This document shows positions 8,989-17,723 of a stretch of 53,830 nt of DNA, piece after piece. The notes beneath the pieces are model-generated. The model worked only from the letters and a program-made list of their open reading frames with translations, was not told the origin of the DNA and ran no database searches. Position 1 is the stretch's first letter, and each line of letters starts with the position of its first letter. The position numbers and the translations under genes were made by a program. The stretch covers positions 1-53,830 of the forward strand of contig JASHRN010000174.1 of the NCBI GenBank assembly GCA_030037335.1, given 5' to 3'. This DNA is from Candidatus Acidiferrales bacterium. Its GTDB lineage: Bacteria; Acidobacteriota; Terriglobia; Acidiferrales; UBA7541.

Positions 8989-10449
8989 ATGGCTTGGTCT
9001 TCCAAGCGACTCGTTCGGCTTATCGTGGCCCTGGCCATTGTCGCTGCCATTACAGCATTTTTCCGCGAAGAACTTCCCAGCGTGAACCAAACGACCGTAG
9101 CGCTCTCTTTTCTGATGGCGATTTTAGCAGTTTCAGCCGTATGGGGTATGGTGATCTCCGCTGTCATGTCGCTAGCGGCAATGCTCGCGTTTAACTATTT
9201 TTTCCTGCCGCCAGTGGGCACATTGACCATTGCCGATCCGCAGAACTGGATCGCGCTCTTTGCCTTCTTAGCTACGGCGGTTGTAGGCAGCCAGCTTTCG
9301 GGCAGGATGCGCAGGGAAGCCGACGCGGCCAATCAGCGCAGGCGAGAAATCGAGAAGCTTTACGTCTTCTGTCAAAAGCTGCTCGGCGAAGGAAACGTGA
9401 TTCAGTTGCTCAACGCAATTCCCAATCACCTCATCGAGGCATTCGAGGCCGGAGCTGCCAGCCTGTTCATCGCCGAGAAGAGCAAATTCTACCATTCTGG
9501 CCGTGGCCTATCGCAGGTGGACGAAGAAAAAATGAAAGCTGCTTTTAACAACGACGAACCCTTGGTGGATCCTGAGCGGCGGCTCTGCGTCGCCCCGGTG
9601 CGTTTAGGTCTGCGACCGATCGGCAGTTTCGGAACCTCAGGCTGCTTGCTTTCGCGGGGAACCTTGGAGGCCGCAGGGACGCTCATCGGAATTTCCATCG
9701 AGCGGGCGCGTGCCGTGGAACAGTTAGGTAAGACCGAAGCGGACCGTCAGGGCGAACGGCTGAAATCCGCCTTGCTCGACTCCATCACGCACGATTTCCG
9801 CACGCCGCTTACGTCGATTAAGGCTTCAGCAACGAGCCTGCTTTCTTCGGATAATCACGACGCGGAGCGCCGCCATGAACTTCTATCCGTGATTGACGAG
9901 GAATGCGACCGGCTCAATCACCTTGTTGCAGAAGCGACTGAGATCGCCCAGTTGGAATCTGGCGAAGTGGAGTTGCATTTTGGAGCCGTACCCATCGATC
10001 AAATCATCGACGCGGCTTTGGCTCATTCACGGAAAGCTCTTGGATCGCGAGAGTTGCGCTTGAACATTCCTCCCGGTATTCCACCAGTGAGAGCAGACCT
10101 CCGGCTGGTGAAGGAAGTCCTGAACCAGTTGCTCGACAATGCTAATCTGTACTCTCCGAAGGATCATCCCATCACCATCACAGCTGAGACGACCGGAGCT
10201 TTCGTGACCATTAGCGTTGCAGACCAGGGCCCCGGCATTGAAGAGTTTGAGCAGGCAATGATCTTCGACAAGTTTTATCGAGGCAAGGATCAGCGGTATC
10301 TCGTGCAAGGCACCGGAATGGGTTTGCCGATAGCCAGAGCCATTGTCCAGGCCCACGGAGGATCTATTGGGGTGACAAGCCAAGTGAGCCACGGTTCCGT
10401 TTTCTCTTTCACTCTGCCGGTTGCGACTGCATTTCCAAACGGACAATGA
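8989..10449 (+). CDS. Membrane sensor histidine kinase, KdpD C-terminal half (DUF4118-HisKA-HATPase)
   Basis: 486 residues with four closely packed TM segments in residues 8-103 (the DUF4118 arrangement of KdpD), a GAF-like linker at about 125-245, the phosphorylation motif SITHDFRTPLTSI with His268, and the ATP-binding boxes NQLLDNANLYSP, DQGPGIEEFE and GTGMGLPIARAI. It therefore supplies what the 374-residue KdpD module lacks. The stop overlaps the kdpE start by 4 bases (ATGA), so kinase and regulator are translationally coupled. There is no strong Shine-Dalgarno before the ATG. It is expected to sense potassium limitation or ionic state at the inner membrane; this is inferred from context. 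Confidence 0.93.
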   Translation: MAWSSKRLVRLIVALAIVAAITAFFREELPSVNQTTVALSFLMAILAVSAVWGMVISAVMSLAAMLAFNYFFLPPVGTLTIADPQNWIALFAFLATAVVGSQLSGRMRREADAANQRRREIEKLYVFCQKLLGEGNVIQLLNAIPNHLIEAFEAGAASLFIAEKSKFYHSGRGLSQVDEEKMKAAFNNDEPLVDPERRLCVAPVRLGLRPIGSFGTSGCLLSRGTLEAAGTLIGISIERARAVEQLGKTEADRQGERLKSALLDSITHDFRTPLTSIKASATSLLSSDNHDAERRHELLSVIDEECDRLNHLVAEATEIAQLESGEVELHFGAVPIDQIIDAALAHSRKALGSRELRLNIPPGIPPVRADLRLVKEVLNQLLDNANLYSPKDHPITITAETTGAFVTISVADQGPGIEEFEQAMIFDKFYRGKDQRYLVQGTGMGLPIARAIVQAHGGSIGVTSQVSHGSVFSFTLPVATAFPNGQ

Positions 10450-11165
10450 GCTCCGCCAAGATCCTCGTTGTTGATGATGAACCGCAAGTGCGGCGCGTAA
10501 TGAAGCTCACGCTTACTGCGAGCGGCTACACCGTTGTTGAGGCACGCGACGGCGAAGAGGCCCTTAAAATTTTTCGCATGGAAAAGCCCGACGTTGTCTT
10601 ACTCGACGTCAACATACCCGTAATGGACGGCATTGCGGCTTGCTGCGAAATCAGAAAAGGGTCCTCGGTCCCCATCATTATGCTTACGGTTCGCAGCGCT
10701 GAGCGCGACAAGGTGCTTGCTCTTGACGCCGGCGCCGACGACTACGTTGTAAAGCCCTTCAGTATGCAGGAATTGCTGGCGCGCATCCGCGCTGCCCTGC
10801 GCCGCACTGTGCCTCCGGACAATCTGCCCAACTTCGTTTCAAAACCGTTGCGCATCGAGTTTGAAACTCGACGCGTGTTTGTGCGCGGACGCGAAGTTCA
10901 TCTCACTCCCAAGGAATTTGAGCTGCTGCGCCAGCTTGTGGCGAATCAGGGCAAGCCGCTGACTCATCGGCGTCTGCTGCAAACTGTTTGGGGACCGGAC
11001 TATGGAGATGAGCCGGAATATCTTCGGGTCGCGATCAATCAGCTTCGAAAGAAAATTGAAAATAATCCAGCGCGTCCCCAATTGATTCTCACTGTGCCCT
11101 GGGTGGGCTATCGGTTCGAGCCGCCCCAAGATGCCCGCTCGCCTGCGGGTGTTGCAGCTGAATGA
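10446..11165 (+). CDS. kdpE: Response regulator KdpE (OmpR/PhoB family)
   Basis: 239 residues: a receiver domain with acidic pocket VDDE (10-13), phospho-acceptor Asp54 in VVLLDVNIPVMDG and Lys103 in VVKPF, then a winged-helix DNA-binding domain (HLTPKEFELLRQLVANQG ... LLQTVWGPDYG ... LRVAINQLRKKIE ... VPWVGYRF). These are typical KdpE sequences. It overlaps the upstream kinase gene by 4 bases. Its last 58 bases overlap the end of convergent kdpC. Probable target: the direct-repeat box at 17651-17668 in front of the porin/kdp transcript. Confidence 0.94.
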   Translation: MSSAKILVVDDEPQVRRVMKLTLTASGYTVVEARDGEEALKIFRMEKPDVVLLDVNIPVMDGIAACCEIRKGSSVPIIMLTVRSAERDKVLALDAGADDYVVKPFSMQELLARIRAALRRTVPPDNLPNFVSKPLRIEFETRRVFVRGREVHLTPKEFELLRQLVANQGKPLTHRRLLQTVWGPDYGDEPEYLRVAINQLRKKIENNPARPQLILTVPWVGYRFEPPQDARSPAGVAAE

Positions 11166-11734
11166 GTCATCGGATAAGCTGCATCGAGGTCTAGATTCAG
11201 CGACTGTACATTCACACGCGGCTCGCCAAAAATTCCAAATTGGCGTCCCTCGGTGTGCTTTCCTACCAGCGCACGCACTTGCGCCTCGCTGATTCCTCGC
11301 TCTCGTGCGACGCGCGGAATTTGAAAGTCTGCCGCTGCTGGCGTGATGTCCGGATCCAGGCCCGATGCTGAGTCGGTCACAAGATCCACCGGGATCGGCT
11401 CGCCCGGATTTTCAGCGCGCAGCTTCTCAGCATAATTCTTGACCTGTGTGATTAGCTGCTGATTGGTCTGTCCCCAATTGGAGCTGCCGGAAGAAAGCCC
11501 GTCATATCCAGTCCCTGCCTGAGATGGCCGCGAATAAAAATACCCCGCCGAAGAAAATCCCTGCCCGATGAGTTTCGAACCGATCACCACGCCATTTTTC
11601 CGGATAAGGCTTCCATCCGCTCTCGCCGGAAAGAGCACATGCGCGATCGCGGTAACCACCAAGGGATAAATAATTCCAAACAGAATCGTCGTGACGATGG
11701 TCATCCAAAATGCGGTTTTGAGCTCGCGCTTCAT
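11108..11734 (-). CDS. kdpC: Potassium-transporting ATPase subunit C (KdpC)
   Basis: 208 residues with one N-terminal TM segment (TAFWMTIVTTILFGIIYPLV) and a periplasmic domain. Family motifs are GYFYSRPSQAG, GSSNWGQTN and VTDSASGLDPDITPAAADFQ, with VARERG and VRALVGKHTEGR near the end. KdpC stabilises the KdpFABC complex and raises ATP affinity. It begins 15 bases after kdpB. The family's usual end (VNVLxLNLALD) is matched by VNVQSLNLDLDAAY, and then about 20 further residues extend into sequence that also encodes the convergent kdpE C-terminus. Confidence 0.94.
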   Translation of the reverse strand: MKRELKTAFWMTIVTTILFGIIYPLVVTAIAHVLFPARADGSLIRKNGVVIGSKLIGQGFSSAGYFYSRPSQAGTGYDGLSSGSSNWGQTNQQLITQVKNYAEKLRAENPGEPIPVDLVTDSASGLDPDITPAAADFQIPRVARERGISEAQVRALVGKHTEGRQFGIFGEPRVNVQSLNLDLDAAYPMTHSAATPAGERASWGGSNR

Positions 11735-11749
11735 CGCTTCATCTTCCCT

Positions 11750-13804
11750 CTACGCCCAATGCAAAACTCGAATCAACACATCGAGCAGCTTGATTCCGAT
11801 GAACGGCGCAATGATTCCGCCCATGCCGTAAATCAGCAGATTGCGGCGCAGCAGCGCCGCCGCGCCCACCGGACGATACCTCACACCGCGCAAAGCCAGC
11901 GGAATCAGCGCTACGATAATCAGCGCGTTGAAAATCACCGCGGACAAAATGGCGGATTGCGGCGTCCTCAGATGCATTATGTTCAGGATGCCTAATTGTG
12001 GAAAAACCCCTGCGAACATAGCCGGAATTATCGCGAAATACTTGGCAACATCGTTCGCTACTGAAAATGTGGTCAGTGCGCCCCGGGTAATCAGCAGTTG
12101 TTTGCCGATCTCGACAATTTCGATGAGTTTCGTGGGATTCGAATCCAGATCCACCATATTTCCGGCTTCTTTGGCCGCTTGCGTTCCCGTATTCATCGCC
12201 ACGCCCACGTCTGCTTGCGCCAAAGCGGGAGCGTCATTCGTGCCGTCCCCGGTCATCGCCACTAGCCGGCCATTTGCCTGCTCGCGGCGAATCAACGCCA
12301 TCTTGTCTTCGGGTCTGGCTTGAGCAAGGAAGTCATCCACACCGGCCTGGCGCGCGATCGCCGCAGCAGTCAGCGGATTGTCACCCGTAATCATTACAGT
12401 CTTGATGCCCATCGCGCGAAGGTGATCGAATCGCTCGCGCATCCCGCCTTTCACAATGTCAGTCAGGGCGATCACTCCAAGGATGCGCCGATTCTCGGTG
12501 ACGAGCAGAGGGGTCCCGCCAGAACTTGCGATGCCTTCAATCTGCTTCTGAACTTCAGCAGGAATGAGGTTTCCGTGCTCGGTCGCATAGCGAGCAATAG
12601 CATCGGGCGCGCCCTTGCGAATCTGCCGTCCGTCGAGATCCACACCGGACATCCGTGTATGTGCGGAAAATGGAATGAAATTTGTTTCGTGAGCGGAGAG
12701 GTCACGCCCGCGCAAGCCGTATTTTTCTTTTGCGAGCACGACGATCGAGCGGCCCTCGGCCGTTTCATCCGCTAAAGAGGAAAGCTGCGCTGCGTCTGCC
12801 AATTCCCTTTCGTTCACTCCCGGCGCGGCGATGAACTGCGTGGCCGCGCGGTTGCCAAGCGTGATTGTTCCTGTTTTGTCCAGCAGCAGGATGTCCACGT
12901 CCCCGGATGCTTCCACCGCCCGTCCCGACATGGCGATTACATTCCGCTGAATCAAACGATCCATTCCAGCAATTCCAATGGCTGACAGCAGCCCGCCGAT
13001 CGTCGTCGGTATCAAGCACACGAGCAACGCAACCAGCACGAAAATATTCTGCGACGCATGAGAATAGATTGCGAATGGCTGCAGGGTCGCAACTGCCAGA
13101 AGGAAAATGATCGTCAGGCCGGCGAGCAGAATGTTCAACGCAATCTCGTTCGGTGTTTTCTGGCGAGAAGCGCCTTCCACGAGGCGAATCATGCGATCCA
13201 GAAATGTTTCTCCGGGATTCGCGGTGATACGGATCCTGATTTCATCGGAAATCACGCGCGTCCCGCCGGTGACTGCCGAGCGATCTCCGCCAGATTCACG
13301 AATGACTGGCGCGGATTCGCCCGTGATCGCCGATTCGTCAACCGAAGCGATGCCCTCGATGACTTCACCATCTCCGGGAATGAATTCGCCCGCAGTGACA
13401 ATCACCACATCACCCGCCCGCAGCGTAGAACCCGGCACTTGCTCGATCGAGCCGTCATCCTTCACCCGGTGAGCCTCGGTTTCCGCGCGCGCTTTCCGGA
13501 GCGTTTCCGCTTGCGCCTTGCCGCGACCTTCAGCCATGGCTTCCGCGAAATTTGCGAACAGCACCGTGAACCATAGCCAAAGGGTGATCTGCAGCCCAAA
13601 ACCGAATCCGACCGAGACGACATGATGCGCAGCGTTCCACAGGAGCTGAATCGTGGTTATGACCGCGCCAACTTCTACGACGAACATGACTGGATTCTTG
13701 ACCATCGTGCGCGGATGAAGCTTGCGGAAAGAGTCGCCGATTGCGCGCACAACTATTTTCTTCTCTCGAAGTGCACTTCCTTTCGCGTTAGAGGTTCCGG
13801 TCAT
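11750..13804 (-). CDS. kdpB: Potassium-transporting P-type ATPase subunit B (KdpB)
   Basis: Catalytic P-type ATPase subunit of KdpFABC, 684 residues. The phosphorylated aspartate is D309 in [13 protein letters not shown]. The actuator loop is [12 protein letters not shown] (TGES at 161-164, including the serine phosphorylated in the E. coli enzyme). The nucleotide and P domains show [14 protein letters not shown] and [25 protein letters not shown] hydrolysis here drives K+ import through KdpA. It lies 6 bases after kdpA and 15 before kdpC, in one operon. Confidence 0.97.
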   Translation of the reverse strand: MTGTSNAKGSALREKKIVVRAIGDSFRKLHPRTMVKNPVMFVVEVGAVITTIQLLWNAAHHVVSVGFGFGLQITLWLWFTVLFANFAEAMAEGRGKAQAETLRKARAETEAHRVKDDGSIEQVPGSTLRAGDVVIVTAGEFIPGDGEVIEGIASVDESAITGESAPVIRESGGDRSAVTGGTRVISDEIRIRITANPGETFLDRMIRLVEGASRQKTPNEIALNILLAGLTIIFLLAVATLQPFAIYSHASQNIFVLVALLVCLIPTTIGGLLSAIGIAGMDRLIQRNVIAMSGRAVEASGDVDILLLDKTGTITLGNRAATQFIAAPGVNERELADAAQLSSLADETAEGRSIVVLAKEKYGLRGRDLSAHETNFIPFSAHTRMSGVDLDGRQIRKGAPDAIARYATEHGNLIPAEVQKQIEGIASSGGTPLLVTENRRILGVIALTDIVKGGMRERFDHLRAMGIKTVMITGDNPLTAAAIARQAGVDDFLAQARPEDKMALIRREQANGRLVAMTGDGTNDAPALAQADVGVAMNTGTQAAKEAGNMVDLDSNPTKLIEIVEIGKQLLITRGALTTFSVANDVAKYFAIIPAMFAGVFPQLGILNIMHLRTPQSAILSAVIFNALIIVALIPLALRGVRYRPVGAAALLRRNLLIYGMGGIIAPFIGIKLLDVLIRVLHWA

Positions 13805-13810
13805 AACGAA

Positions 13811-15583
13811 TCAGAATGCTTTGCCGGCATACATCAGCAAATGCTCAAGAATGGGCCCGAGGCTAAGCGCCGGGAAAAACGTCAGCGCGACGACGATCAG
13901 TATCGTCGAGATCAAAAGCACGCTAAAAAGCGGCCCAGTTACCGGGAACGTGCCCAATGAAGGCGGGGCCGTCTTCTTGCGCGCCAGGCTGCCGGCAATC
14001 GCAAGCACGGGGATGACCATGAAAAACCGCCCGAGCAGCATCGCAGCCGATGTGCTCATGTTGTACCAGAGCGTATTCGCATTAAGACCCGCAAATGCCG
14101 ATCCATTATTCCCGACCGTGGAAGCGTACGCGTACAGCACCTGAGAAAGTCCGTGCGGGCCAGGATTCGTGATGCTGGACGTCCCGAAAGGCTCGACAAC
14201 CGCGATTGCTGAGAGAATCAGCACCACAAATGACGTGACCAGAATGGAAAGCATGGCCATCTTCACGTCATAAGACTCAATTTTCTTGCCTAGATATTCC
14301 GGCGTGCGGCCCACCATCAATCCAGCGATGAACACCGCAATAATCACGAACACCACCATCCCGTAAAGCCCTGAACCGACGCCGCCAAAGACGATTTCTC
14401 CAAGCATGATGTTCGTAAGAGGAATCAATCCGCCCAGCGGTGTGAACGAATCGTGCATGCTGTTCACTGCGCCGCAACTCGTGTCTGTGGTGACCGTTGC
14501 GAAGAGAGCCGAATCGGCTATTCCAAAGCGAACCTCCTTGCCTTCCATGTTGCCGCCCGGCTGCAGAGTACTGTGAGCCTGATCGACCATGGAAAATTCG
14601 GGATTACCGCGAGCTTCAGCCCAATAAGCCACGGTAACAGCCATCAAAAACAGAGCGGCCATGGCGCCCCACACCGCCCAGCCGTGCCGTTGAGAACCAG
14701 TCATACGTCCCAATGTGTAAGTCAATGCCGACGGGATCAGCAAAATCAAAAACATCTCCAGAAAATTCGAGAACGGCGTGGGATTCTCGTAGGGATGCGC
14801 GCTGTTCGCATTGAAGAATCCGCCGCCATTGGTGCCCAGCTCCTTTATGGCTTCCTGTGAAGCCACAGGGCCTTGAGGGATGGTTTGCTGGCTCACGACC
14901 TGAGTAACCGGCTTGCCGTCAGAGCCGGTCGTCGTGACTTTCTGAGGAGCAATAACGTGCGCTGTTACGTAAGGCTTGAAGTTCTGAATCACGCCCTGCG
15001 AAACAAGTACGAGCGAACCGACCAGCGCCAGCGGCAAGAGAATCCAAAGCAGTCCGCGTGTCATATCCACCCAAAAATTGCCGATGGTCTTCATCTCGCG
15101 CCGCGCAATGCCGCGGATCAGCGCAATGGCCATCGCGATGCCAACAGCCGCTGAGGTGAAGTTGTGGTACGCCAGCCCCGCCATCTGCGTCAGATAACTC
15201 ATCGTGGTTTCGGGCGTATACGATTGCCAGTTCGTGTTTGTAGTAAAGGAAACTGCAGTGTTAAGAGCCACATTCGCCGGAACTGCTGCCAGCTTTTGCG
15301 GATTCAAGAATAGCCATTGTTGCGTTCGCTCAATGACGTACAGGACTACAAGGGACACGACACTGAACAGAAGCATCGCAATCGCGTATTCGGGCCAGCT
15401 CATTTCCCGCTTTTCGTCCACGCCAGTGAGCCGATAAATCAATTTTTCTATCGGCCGCAAAACTGGATCGAGAAAAGTCTTCTCGCCATTGAACACGCGC
15501 GCAATGAAAGCGCCTAAAGGTCTCGTGACCAGCAAAATCACGCCAAGAAGAAATAGAATTTGGAACCAACCGTTTGCTGTCAT
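13811..15583 (-). CDS. kdpA: Potassium-transporting ATPase subunit A (KdpA)
   Basis: Channel-like K+-binding subunit, 590 residues from ATG 15583, chosen because family members begin with an MTANGWFQI-type sequence; the frame is open 20 codons further upstream into kdpF. The four pore loops of the SKT superfamily are visible: TNTNWQ (115-120), GTNGGGFF (250-257), TTDTSCGAVN (365-374) and VGNNGSAF (490-497). Ten or so TM segments are present. It starts 2 bases after the kdpF stop, so kdpF and kdpA are tightly coupled. Confidence 0.96.
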   Translation of the reverse strand: MTANGWFQILFLLGVILLVTRPLGAFIARVFNGEKTFLDPVLRPIEKLIYRLTGVDEKREMSWPEYAIAMLLFSVVSLVVLYVIERTQQWLFLNPQKLAAVPANVALNTAVSFTTNTNWQSYTPETTMSYLTQMAGLAYHNFTSAAVGIAMAIALIRGIARREMKTIGNFWVDMTRGLLWILLPLALVGSLVLVSQGVIQNFKPYVTAHVIAPQKVTTTGSDGKPVTQVVSQQTIPQGPVASQEAIKELGTNGGGFFNANSAHPYENPTPFSNFLEMFLILLIPSALTYTLGRMTGSQRHGWAVWGAMAALFLMAVTVAYWAEARGNPEFSMVDQAHSTLQPGGNMEGKEVRFGIADSALFATVTTDTSCGAVNSMHDSFTPLGGLIPLTNIMLGEIVFGGVGSGLYGMVVFVIIAVFIAGLMVGRTPEYLGKKIESYDVKMAMLSILVTSFVVLILSAIAVVEPFGTSSITNPGPHGLSQVLYAYASTVGNNGSAFAGLNANTLWYNMSTSAAMLLGRFFMVIPVLAIAGSLARKKTAPPSLGTFPVTGPLFSVLLISTILIVVALTFFPALSLGPILEHLLMYAGKAF

Positions 15584-15585
15584 CG

Positions 15586-15717
15586 CTAGAATTTCTCCGG
15601 CCATAACAGGGCCGCCAGCAGATATCCGCACACCAGCACGCAAATCACAATCAACGCGATTTCTCCGGCAATGTGCGGACCAGTTCTGATTACCAGCAGC
15701 AGCGGATTCATCAGCAT
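15586..15717 (-). CDS. kdpF: KdpF-like small membrane subunit
   Basis: 43 codons from ATG 15717 with AAGGAG 5 bases upstream. One hydrophobic segment (IALIVICVLVCGYLLAALL) is followed by WPEKF at the C-terminus. The ending YLLxALLxPEKF is the hallmark of KdpF, the roughly 29-residue subunit that stabilises the KdpABC complex. This version is longer at the N-terminus (MLMNPLLLVIRTGPH). It sits immediately before kdpA, as kdpF does in other bacteria. Confidence 0.85.
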   Translation of the reverse strand: MLMNPLLLVIRTGPHIAGEIALIVICVLVCGYLLAALLWPEKF

Positions 15718-15726
15718 CGTCGCTCC

Positions 15727-15813
15727 TTACTTCAGCCGTTCACATCCGCGAACGTAAAGAATCCCGATCGCGAAGAAAATCACAGTCGCCAAAATGTAAA
15801 TCGCATCTTTCAC
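15727..15813 (-). CDS. 28-residue single-span membrane microprotein of the kdp operon
   Basis: GTG start at 15813 with GGAG 7 bases upstream; 28 codons end at TAA 15729..15727, nine bases before the kdpF start. After KDAIY there is one TM segment (ILATVIFFAIGILYV) and a short tail RGCERLK. From memory, similar tiny proteins ending in (Y/V)xRxCERL lie next to kdpF in other Acidobacteriota and some other phyla, but I know of no assigned function. It could be an additional Kdp subunit. Frame, ribosome site and packing between the porin and kdpF support its being a gene. Confidence 0.65.
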   Translation of the reverse strand: MKDAIYILATVIFFAIGILYVRGCERLK

Positions 15814-15862
15814 GTCGCAACTCCGCTAGATCCTAATTTTGTGCGTCCAAATCCGCCAAAAG

Positions 15863-17554
15863 CTAAAATTTGACCAGGATGTCCATATCGATGAATGACT
15901 GATCCTTGCGCAGATCCGGGAACCAAACGCTGCTGATCCCGCCCCCGCAAGCAACTTCCGCAGCGGCCAGCGTCATTTGCCCCGAGGAGGCCCCGTCAAT
16001 GCACGCGTAGTCTTCGGGAGAACCGTTGTTTCCACCCGGAGGCGTGATGCCGCCGCGGCCTGTCCAATACGGCACGTTCGCGTGCCGATAGTCATACTCC
16101 CAACGGAACGTAATGTATTGGCTCGGCATGTAGTCGAATGTGTAAGACGAATCCCATGCCTTGAATGGGTTGCCGGGATTTTCCGTAAAATATGGCGAAT
16201 TCGTCGAGGCGGTAATGGCGGTCTCGCCATTGATGGGCGGCAGAAGCACCAAATACCTTCCCGGGTTGTTGATTTCGCCGCCACCAACCGTCATCCCAAA
16301 CAAGTCTTTGTGAAACCAAAATCGGTTGTAGGCCATATAACCAATGAAACTCTGCTTCGGCCCGCCCTTCGTATCGCCGTGGCAGCTTACGCCCGCGCCG
16401 TATTCGCACCCCATATCTCCGGTCAACGTGAACGCCATCTTGTCGAGAGTATTGTTCGGCTCGTCGAAATACTTCACTTCGACACTGTCGTCGGTGTGCA
16501 TCCGCCTGCGGCCCGGCGTGAACAAATCATCCTCGCCAACTCCGTAATTATTCGAAATGATGTTGATCCAGCCTGCCGGAGTCCATTTGACCTGGCCGCC
16601 CACTCCGGGCGAGTGATTCGCCGAGCCATATGCCTGCCATCCATTGATGAACCACGGCTCGATTTTCAAATGCGCCGTCGGGAAAATTTGCACCCGCAAG
16701 CCATTGAAAAACCACGGCGTATTCGACGAAACATACGAAGGCTGATAGGCCCAGTTATCGAAATTGTAGAAGCTAAATAAGCCGATGTACGACATGAAAA
16801 TGCCCGCATCAATGTTGACGCCGTGCAGGACATCCCAGTGATATCCGCCGTATCCTTCCGAAATATATCGATACGCATCCGCAAGGTTATATTGACCATT
16901 CCCCGGACTCGGGTCATTTCGCGGAATGGCCTGCGAATACATTCCGAACTGCGTCATAAACCTGCCGTGAACATTGTCGTAGTGAAAATCGCCACCGACG
17001 CCGAGGTCTTCCAGTTGCACCTCTTGAGAGCGAAAAACCTCCGTCGATCCATCCATTGAGTGATCTGCCGGGTGATTGAAATCATAGGCATAAGTTGTGT
17101 CGATCCTGACCTCAGGCGTGAAGAATTTTGAGTCAAACGCTGGCGTTTTCGTGCGGGGATTGCCGTTAAGCCAAGTCCAATCGTAGTCCGAAAAAGGCGC
17201 GATTTTCGCAGGTTTCTGAGGAGGGGTAGTGGACGACTCCTGTGTTGTCTGTGCCACAGTGGAAGATTCGCTCGTTTTCGCCGGCGGTGCAGTATTCTTC
17301 GACTGCTCCATCTGTTGATCCTGCTTCTTGAGTTGTGCTTCCAGTTCTGCGATGCGTTTTTTCATCGCGTCCAGTTCCTGGAGAATAGCGGCGCGCTGGT
17401 CGCCGGCGCCGGCTTGCTGATCTGGAGCTGGCGCACTTGGCTTGTTTGAACCAGTCGAGCTGATGTTTTGTGAGAAACACGGCACGCACCATGCGCCCAT
17501 AACTGCCGCGCAGATCGCAAGGCCCACCGCGCAATTTCGTAGAAAGCCCGTCAT
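15863..17554 (-). CDS. Outer-membrane beta-barrel porin (OmpL-like BBP2 type) of the kdp operon
   Basis: 563 residues from ATG 17554, preceded by GAGGAG at 7 bases; the frame is open 82 codons upstream, but the signal peptide (TGFLRNCAVGLAICAAVMGAW, cleaved near CFSQ) fixes the start. A Pro/Gln-rich coiled-coil segment (RIAELEAQLKKQ) follows, then a long barrel-like region rich in alternating aromatic residues, with FDNWAYQPSYVSSNTPWF and IEPWFINGWQAYG typical of the BBP2 porin family. It ends with the aromatic MDILVKF. Only 49 bases separate it from the 28-residue gene and kdpF, so co-transcription with kdpFABC is likely. A role in passing K+ across the outer membrane is inferred. Confidence 0.85.
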   Translation of the reverse strand: MTGFLRNCAVGLAICAAVMGAWCVPCFSQNISSTGSNKPSAPAPDQQAGAGDQRAAILQELDAMKKRIAELEAQLKKQDQQMEQSKNTAPPAKTSESSTVAQTTQESSTTPPQKPAKIAPFSDYDWTWLNGNPRTKTPAFDSKFFTPEVRIDTTYAYDFNHPADHSMDGSTEVFRSQEVQLEDLGVGGDFHYDNVHGRFMTQFGMYSQAIPRNDPSPGNGQYNLADAYRYISEGYGGYHWDVLHGVNIDAGIFMSYIGLFSFYNFDNWAYQPSYVSSNTPWFFNGLRVQIFPTAHLKIEPWFINGWQAYGSANHSPGVGGQVKWTPAGWINIISNNYGVGEDDLFTPGRRRMHTDDSVEVKYFDEPNNTLDKMAFTLTGDMGCEYGAGVSCHGDTKGGPKQSFIGYMAYNRFWFHKDLFGMTVGGGEINNPGRYLVLLPPINGETAITASTNSPYFTENPGNPFKAWDSSYTFDYMPSQYITFRWEYDYRHANVPYWTGRGGITPPGGNNGSPEDYACIDGASSGQMTLAAAEVACGGGISSVWFPDLRKDQSFIDMDILVKF

Positions 17555-17650
17555 ACACGCCTCCTCGGTTGTCACGCCGCGAAGAATTCCCTGTGCGTTG
17601 AAGAAGCCTACGTCTCCGGAAACAAGGTGCAGGCAAATGGGCGAGAAAGT

Positions 17651-17668
17651 CGTAAAAAAGACGTAAAG
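17651..17668 (-). promoter_or_regulatory. Candidate KdpE box upstream of the porin/kdp operon
   Basis: On the minus strand this reads CTTTACGTCTTTTTTACG: two TTTACG half-sites spaced 11 bases apart, the spacing of tandem OmpR/PhoB-family dimers. As I remember it, the E. coli kdp operator contains TTTATACTTTTTTTACA, which this resembles closely. It lies about 97-114 bases before the porin ATG, a suitable place for an activator. Binding by the KdpE at 10446-11165 is inferred. Confidence 0.55.
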
Positions 17669-17723
17669 ATTTTCTAAGAGGCCCTGCCGACTCGAATGGA
17701 GAGGTCCTGGCGAAACAGGACGG

